Positions 6,181 to 11,467 of a DNA stretch of 11,467 nucleotides are shown here, piece after piece (within the stretch, counting starts at the first letter, position 1; the number at the start of each line of letters is the position of its first letter). The position numbers were made by a program, and so were the translations under genes. The stretch is taken from positions 1-11,467 of the forward strand of contig DRPD01000165.1 of NCBI GenBank assembly GCA_011374735.1, written 5' to 3'. The notes under the pieces were generated by a model. It did not search any database and was not told where the DNA came from. It was given only the letters and a program-made list of their open reading frames with translations. This DNA is from Thermopetrobacter sp. (GTDB taxonomy: Bacteria; Pseudomonadota; Alphaproteobacteria; Rhizobiales; Aestuariivirgaceae).

Positions 6181-7569
6181 ATGACCACCATCACCATGCT
6201 GGCCGTGCTGCTGCTGGCGCTGTTCGGCTATTGGTTCGGCTATCGCCCGGCGCGCAAGGCGGAGCTGGCGGCGGCCGGCGGCCGGGCGTTGCATTCCCGG
6301 CCGGTCTATCATGGCCTCTATGTGGCCGCCTGGGTGGGCATTCCCTCCTTGCTGCTGGTGCTCGTCTGGCTGCTGGCGCAAGGGCCGGTGATCGACCGCC
6401 TGCTGCTGCAAACCCTGCCCGAACAGGCGCTGGCCGGGCTGAGCGATGCGCAAATCCGCGTGTTGTTGAGCAAGATCCACACCCTGGCGGCCGGCCATGC
6501 GCTGCCCGGCACGCCGCCGGAATACGTGACACAGGCGGCGGACACCCTGAAACGCTGGCGGATGATCGCCGGCTGGGCGATGCTGGCCGGCGCGCTGGCG
6601 CCGGGCCTCATGGGGCTCTTCTGGGCGCGGCTGCGCATCGCGCCGCAATTCAGGGCCCGGCAGCGGGTGGAACGGATCCTGGACGGGCTGATGCTGGCCT
6701 GCGCGGCGCTGGCCATCCTCACCACGCTGGGCATCATCGTCTCGCTGTTCTTCGAATCCTTGCGCTTCTTCGCCAAGGTGCCGCTGACCGAATTCCTGTT
6801 CGGCCCGCGCTGGGAGCCGCAGATCGCCATGCGGGCCGATCAGGTGGCCGGCCAGGGGGCGTTCGGCATGATCCCGGTGTTCACCGGCACGCTGTTGATC
6901 TCCGCCATTTCGCTGTTGTTCGCGGTGCCGATCGGGCTGTTCTCGGCCATCTATCTGGTGGAATACGCCTCGTCGCGCTTTCGCGCCGTGGTCAAGCCGG
7001 TGCTGGAGTTCCTGGCCGGCATCCCGACGGTGGTCTATGGCTTCTTCGCGGTCGTCACCATCGCGCCGGCGTTGAAGGCGTGGCTGCACGGCCTTGGCAT
7101 TTCCATGGCGCCGAACAGCGCGCTGGTGGCCGGGCTGGTGATGGGCATCATGCTCATCCCGTTCATCTCCTCGCTGTCCGACGACGCGCTGGCGGCGGTG
7201 CCCATGGCGTTGCGCGAAGGCTCCATCGGGCTGGGGGCGACGAAGGCGGAAACCATCCGCAAGGTGCTGCTGCCCGCCGCGCTGCCGGGCATCATGAGCG
7301 GCATCCTGCTGGCCGCCAGCCGGGCCATCGGCGAAACCATGATCGTGGTCATGGCGGCCGGGATCATCGCCCACCTGACCCTCAATCCATTGGAGGCGGT
7401 GACCACCGTCACGGTGCAGATCGTCACCCTGCTGATCGGCGACACGGCGTTCGACAGCCCGAAGACGCTGGCCGCCTTCGCGCTGGGGCTGGTGCTGTTC
7501 CTGGTCACCCTGGCGCTCAATGTCCTGTCGATGATGATCACCCGCAGATACCGGGAGCAATATGACTGA
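6181..7569 (+). CDS. pstC: Phosphate ABC transporter permease PstC
   Basis: A 462-aa inner-membrane permease, longer than the roughly 320 aa of E. coli PstC. The extra N-terminal part has a first membrane helix (about 3-20) followed by a basic RPARKAE turn. A second helix lies at about 43-63, then a soluble stretch, then helices near 122-145 and 171-198. The MetI-type core follows, with the EAA loop that docks on PstB at about 342-375 (ALREGSIGLGATKAETIRKV). With PstA it forms the phosphate channel. The ATG at 6181 has GAGG 4 bp upstream; an in-frame ATG at 6196 is possible. Its stop overlaps the pstA start by 8 bp (ATGACTGA), showing translational coupling. It sits 28 bp after the REP-like pair. 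Confidence 0.93.
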   Translation: MTTITMLAVLLLALFGYWFGYRPARKAELAAAGGRALHSRPVYHGLYVAAWVGIPSLLLVLVWLLAQGPVIDRLLLQTLPEQALAGLSDAQIRVLLSKIHTLAAGHALPGTPPEYVTQAADTLKRWRMIAGWAMLAGALAPGLMGLFWARLRIAPQFRARQRVERILDGLMLACAALAILTTLGIIVSLFFESLRFFAKVPLTEFLFGPRWEPQIAMRADQVAGQGAFGMIPVFTGTLLISAISLLFAVPIGLFSAIYLVEYASSRFRAVVKPVLEFLAGIPTVVYGFFAVVTIAPALKAWLHGLGISMAPNSALVAGLVMGIMLIPFISSLSDDALAAVPMALREGSIGLGATKAETIRKVLLPAALPGIMSGILLAASRAIGETMIVVMAAGIIAHLTLNPLEAVTTVTVQIVTLLIGDTAFDSPKTLAAFALGLVLFLVTLALNVLSMMITRRYREQYD

Positions 7570-8875
7570 GCCGCCTGACAGCCACGAGCGCATCGACTGG
7601 ACGGCGCCGCAGCGGCTGACCCGGCTGCGCCGCCGGCATCGCGCCAACCGGCGCATGCAATGGCTGGGGCTGGGGGCCATCCTGACCGCCGCCGGCCTGC
7701 TGGCCGTTCTGGTGCTGTCGCTGCTGGCCAGCGGACTGCCGGCTTTTCAGCAGTCCTACGTGACGCTCAGCTTCGATCTGAAGCCGGCGCTGGTGAACCC
7801 GCAGGACATGCGGCGCGGCAAGTGGCGCAAGATCGTGCGGAACGCCCTGTTCGCGGCCCTGCCGGAAGTGAAGGACCGGCGGCTGAAACGCAAGGTGTTC
7901 CGCATCGTCTCGCGCGCCGCGCCCTACAATCTGCGCGATTACGTGATGAAACACCCGGAGCTGGTGGGCAAGACGATCACCCATCAGGTGCTGCTGTCCG
8001 ACCCGTTCGATCAATACGTGAAGGGCGTCATTCCGGCGCATATCGGCGCGGGAGCGCAACAACGCTTCAACCCGCGCCTCGGCGGGCCTGAGGTGCTGGC
8101 CGCGTTCGAGAAGCTGCGGCGCGACGGGCGGATCAGCCTGCGCTTCAACCGCAACCTGTTCCTCAATGCCGACTCGCGGCTGCCGGAGCAGGCGGGGCTG
8201 GCCGGGGCCATCGTCGGCTCGTTCCTGATGCTGCTGGTGACGTTCATCATCTCGTTTCCGGCCGGCATCGCGGCGGCGGTCTATCTGGAAGAGTTCGCGC
8301 CGAAGAACCGCTTCACCGACTTCATCGAGGTCAACATCAACAATCTGGCGGCGGTGCCGTCGGTGGTGTTCGGCCTGCTGGGGCTGGCGCTGTTCATCGG
8401 CTATGCCGGATTGCCGCGTTCCACGCCGCTGGTGGGCGGCATGGTGCTCTCATTGATGACCCTGCCGACCATCATCATCGCCACCCGCGCCGCGCTGTCC
8501 GCGGTGCCGCCGTCGATCCGCGAGGCGGCGCTGGGCATCGGCGCGTCGCGCTATCAGACGGTGTTGCATCACGTGCTGCCGGTGGCCATGCCGGGCATTC
8601 TCACCGGCGCCATCATCGGCATGGCCCGCGCGCTGGGCGAAACGGCGCCGCTGCTGCTGATCGGCATGAACGCCTTCATCCCCGACGTGTCGGGCATGGG
8701 CATCAGCGAGCCGGCGACGGCGCTGCCGACGCAGATCTACAGTTGGGCCGACAGTCCGGAACGCGGCTTCGTGGCGCGCACCTCGGCGGCCATTCTGGTG
8801 TTGCTGGGCTTTCTGCTGGCGATGAATTCCACCGCCATCTGGCTGCGCCAGCGTTATGGCAGGAGAACGTGGTAG
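7562..8875 (+). CDS. pstA: Phosphate ABC transporter permease PstA
   Basis: A 437-aa inner-membrane permease, partner of PstC. A cytoplasmic, Arg-rich N-terminus (residues 1-35) leads into a first helix (about 36-60). A large hydrophilic insert (about 62-215) corresponds to the N-terminal domain of long PstA proteins and should lie in the periplasm. The MetI-type permease core follows, with helices from about 219. Its EAA loop is [20 protein letters not shown] (318-337), and [20 protein letters not shown] follows soon after. It overlaps pstC by 8 bp and ends 10 bp before pstB. The family call is firm; the job of the periplasmic insert is not known to me. Confidence 0.93.
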   Translation: MTEPPDSHERIDWTAPQRLTRLRRRHRANRRMQWLGLGAILTAAGLLAVLVLSLLASGLPAFQQSYVTLSFDLKPALVNPQDMRRGKWRKIVRNALFAALPEVKDRRLKRKVFRIVSRAAPYNLRDYVMKHPELVGKTITHQVLLSDPFDQYVKGVIPAHIGAGAQQRFNPRLGGPEVLAAFEKLRRDGRISLRFNRNLFLNADSRLPEQAGLAGAIVGSFLMLLVTFIISFPAGIAAAVYLEEFAPKNRFTDFIEVNINNLAAVPSVVFGLLGLALFIGYAGLPRSTPLVGGMVLSLMTLPTIIIATRAALSAVPPSIREAALGIGASRYQTVLHHVLPVAMPGILTGAIIGMARALGETAPLLLIGMNAFIPDVSGMGISEPATALPTQIYSWADSPERGFVARTSAAILVLLGFLLAMNSTAIWLRQRYGRRTW

Positions 8876-8885
8876 AGTAGGGGAC

Positions 8886-9878
<993 letters not shown>

Positions 9879-9895
9879 TTGGGGAGGAACGGGCA

Positions 9896-10639
9896 ATGAA
9901 CGACAGCCATATCGTGAAGGCCTTCGACGAGGAACTGGCCGGGCTGGACGCGCGCATCACCCGCATGGGGGCATTGGCGGCACAGGAGCTGGAGGACGCC
10001 TTGCAGGCGATGCGCAAGCGCGACGCGGAGCAGGCCCGCGCCGTGATCGCCGCCGACGCGCAGGTGGACGCGCTGGAGCACGAGGTGGAGGAGGGGGCCA
10101 TTCACATCATCGCCCTGCGTCAGCCCATGGCCAACGATCTGCGCGCCGTGATCGGGGCGCTGAAGGCGGCCGGGGAGCTGGAGCGCATCGGCGATCTGGC
10201 CTCCAACATCGCGCGCCGTGTCATCACGCTGGCGAAGGAAAAGCCGCCGAAGCCGCTGAAGAAGGAGCTGAAACGCATGGGCCGGCTGGTGGTGGCGCAG
10301 CTGGTGGACGTGATGCGCGCCTATGTGGAGCGCGACGCCGCGCTGGCGCGCCAGGTTTGGGAGCGCGACGAGGAGGTGGACGAGCACTACAACGCGCTGT
10401 TCCGCGAACTGCTCACCTACATGATGGAAGACCCGCGCACTATCGGGCTGGCCACCCATCTGCTGTTCGGGGCGCGCAATCTGGAGCGCATCGGCGATCA
10501 CATCACCAACATCGCCGAACAGGTGTATTTCCAGGCCACCGGTGAGCGGCTGGACGAGAAGCGGCCGAAGGGCGACGTCACCGCCAGGCTGATGCCGGAA
10601 GCGCCGAAGGGCGGCGACACCGACCGCGACGTGGAATGA
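9896..10639 (+). CDS. phoU: Phosphate transport system regulator PhoU
   Basis: A 247-aa cytoplasmic protein that links the state of the Pst transporter to PhoR/PhoB signalling and restrains the Pho regulon when phosphate is ample. It has two repeated three-helix PhoU domains. Each carries the metal-cluster motif: GELERIGDLASNIARR with Glu96 and Asp100, and NLERIGDHITNIAEQV with Glu197 and Asp201. The ATG at 9896 follows a strong GGGGAGGAAC ribosome-binding site and lies 17 bp after pstB, placing it in the pstCAB unit. Length is normal for the family (about 240 aa). No phoB follows it, unlike many alphaproteobacterial pst loci. It ends directly against the convergent nadC. Confidence 0.95.
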   Translation: MNDSHIVKAFDEELAGLDARITRMGALAAQELEDALQAMRKRDAEQARAVIAADAQVDALEHEVEEGAIHIIALRQPMANDLRAVIGALKAAGELERIGDLASNIARRVITLAKEKPPKPLKKELKRMGRLVVAQLVDVMRAYVERDAALARQVWERDEEVDEHYNALFRELLTYMMEDPRTIGLATHLLFGARNLERIGDHITNIAEQVYFQATGERLDEKRPKGDVTARLMPEAPKGGDTDRDVE

Positions 10640-11467
10640 TCAGGCGTTCGCCAGCCGCCAGTCCAGACCGATATCGACGGCCGGGGCGGAGAGGGTGATG
10701 GCGCTGGTGGAGACGTAATCGACGCCGCTGGCCGCCACGGCGCGGATATTGGCCAGCGTCACGCCGCCGGAGGCTTCCGTTTCGGCCCGTCCGGCTATCT
10801 CCCGCACGCAGGCCGACAGCTCTTCGGGACTCATGTTGTCCAGCAGAATGCGGGTGGCGCCGGCGGTGACGGCCTCCTTCACCTGAGCGAGCGTATCGCA
10901 CTCCACTTCGATGCTCACGTGCCCGGCGGCGCGGGCGCGCTCAACGGCCGCCGCCACGGAGCCGACGACGGCGATATGGTTGTCCTTGATGAGGATGGCG
11001 TCATAAAGCCCCATGCGGTGGTTCTCGGCCCCGCCGGCGCGGGTGGCGTATTTCTCCAGATGCCGCCAGCCGGGCGTCGTCTTGCGGGTGTCGAGCAAGG
11101 TGGCGGCGGTGCCTTCGATGGCCCGCACGTAACGCCGGGTGAGGGTGGCGATGCCGCTCAACCGTTGCAGCAGGTTGAGGGCCACCCGTTCGGCGGACAG
11201 CAAGGCGCGGGCCGGGCCTTCGATGCGGGCCAGTTCGGCGCCCGTGGCCACCTCGTCACCGTCGTCGGCCAGGGGGGTGAAGGCGATTTCCTCCGACAGC
11301 CGGTCGAACACCAGGGCGGCCAGCGGCAGGCCGGCGAGCACCAGCTCTTCACGGGCCCGCATGACGCCGGCAAAGCGCGCGTCTTCGGGGATGACGGCGG
11401 CGGAGGTGATGTCGCCGTCGCCGCCCAGATCCTCGGCCAGGGCTTCGCCGATGATGCGCTCCGCGGC
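10640..11467 (-). CDS. nadC: Nicotinate-nucleotide diphosphorylase (carboxylating), 5' end missing
   Basis: Quinolinate phosphoribosyltransferase makes nicotinate mononucleotide, CO2 and pyrophosphate from quinolinate and PRPP in de novo NAD synthesis, in the cytoplasm. The frame is open to the window edge; 275 residues are present and perhaps 10-15 are missing, since the family is about 280-290 aa. The edge sequence reads ALAEDLGGDGDITSAAVIP, the typical NadC N-terminus, so the ATG at 11362 is internal. Active-site motifs are all present: LLDTRKTTPG (about 11070-11100), EKYATRAGGAENHRMGL, LIKDNH (about 10970-10990), VECDT and ILLDNM. It is convergent with phoU and unrelated to phosphate uptake. 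nadA and nadB, its common partners, would lie beyond the right edge if present. Confidence 0.95.
   Translation of the reverse strand, partial: AAERIIGEALAEDLGGDGDITSAAVIPEDARFAGVMRAREELVLAGLPLAALVFDRLSEEIAFTPLADDGDEVATGAELARIEGPARALLSAERVALNLLQRLSGIATLTRRYVRAIEGTAATLLDTRKTTPGWRHLEKYATRAGGAENHRMGLYDAILIKDNHIAVVGSVAAAVERARAAGHVSIEVECDTLAQVKEAVTAGATRILLDNMSPEELSACVREIAGRAETEASGGVTLANIRAVAASGVDYVSTSAITLSAPAVDIGLDWRLANA

Noticed and set aside
6049..7680. 543-codon open frame on the minus strand opposite pstC
   Set aside because: The product is a His/Gln/Arg/Asp-rich shadow with no recognisable domain, and it runs across the REP-like pair; pstC on the plus strand is unambiguous.

Overview
The window is GC-rich and densely coded, with strong G/C at third codon positions. 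It reads as a chromosomal piece of an alphaproteobacterium. The PstC (462 aa) and PstA (437 aa) homologues are the enlarged forms, with an extra N-terminal region, that are familiar from that class. The organism cannot be named from the sequence alone.

Left part (1-4475): a divergent exopolysaccharide locus. Leftward run the start of a family-4-like glycosyltransferase (cut by the window edge) and a short Wza/ExoF-type export lipoprotein. Rightward run a Wzc/ExoP-like chain-length protein, whose C-terminal tyrosine-kinase-like domain has lost its key ATP-binding residues, and a NodB-type polysaccharide deacetylase. The two arms share a 245-bp intergenic region (961-1205) with several TTAA elements.

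Middle and right part (4586-10639): a high-affinity phosphate uptake locus, pstS - (524-bp gap) - pstC - pstA - pstB - phoU. PstS captures periplasmic phosphate, PstC and PstA form the channel, PstB powers it and PhoU couples transport to signalling. pstC/pstA overlap by 8 bp, pstA and pstB are 10 bp apart, and pstB and phoU are 17 bp apart, so pstCAB-phoU is one transcription unit. pstS is set apart by a probable intrinsic terminator and a repeat-rich spacer. No phoR or phoB lies in the window. Convergent with phoU, with no bases between the stop codons, is nadC (quinolinate phosphoribosyltransferase), whose 5' end is off the right edge.

No wholly new gene system is visible. The parts most worth a second look are the pstS-pstC spacer (a nested multi-stem structure at 5780-5914 and an 80-bp REP-like inverted pair at 6073-6152), the degenerate kinase domain of the Wzc-like protein, and a lysine/alanine/proline-rich tail on PstB.
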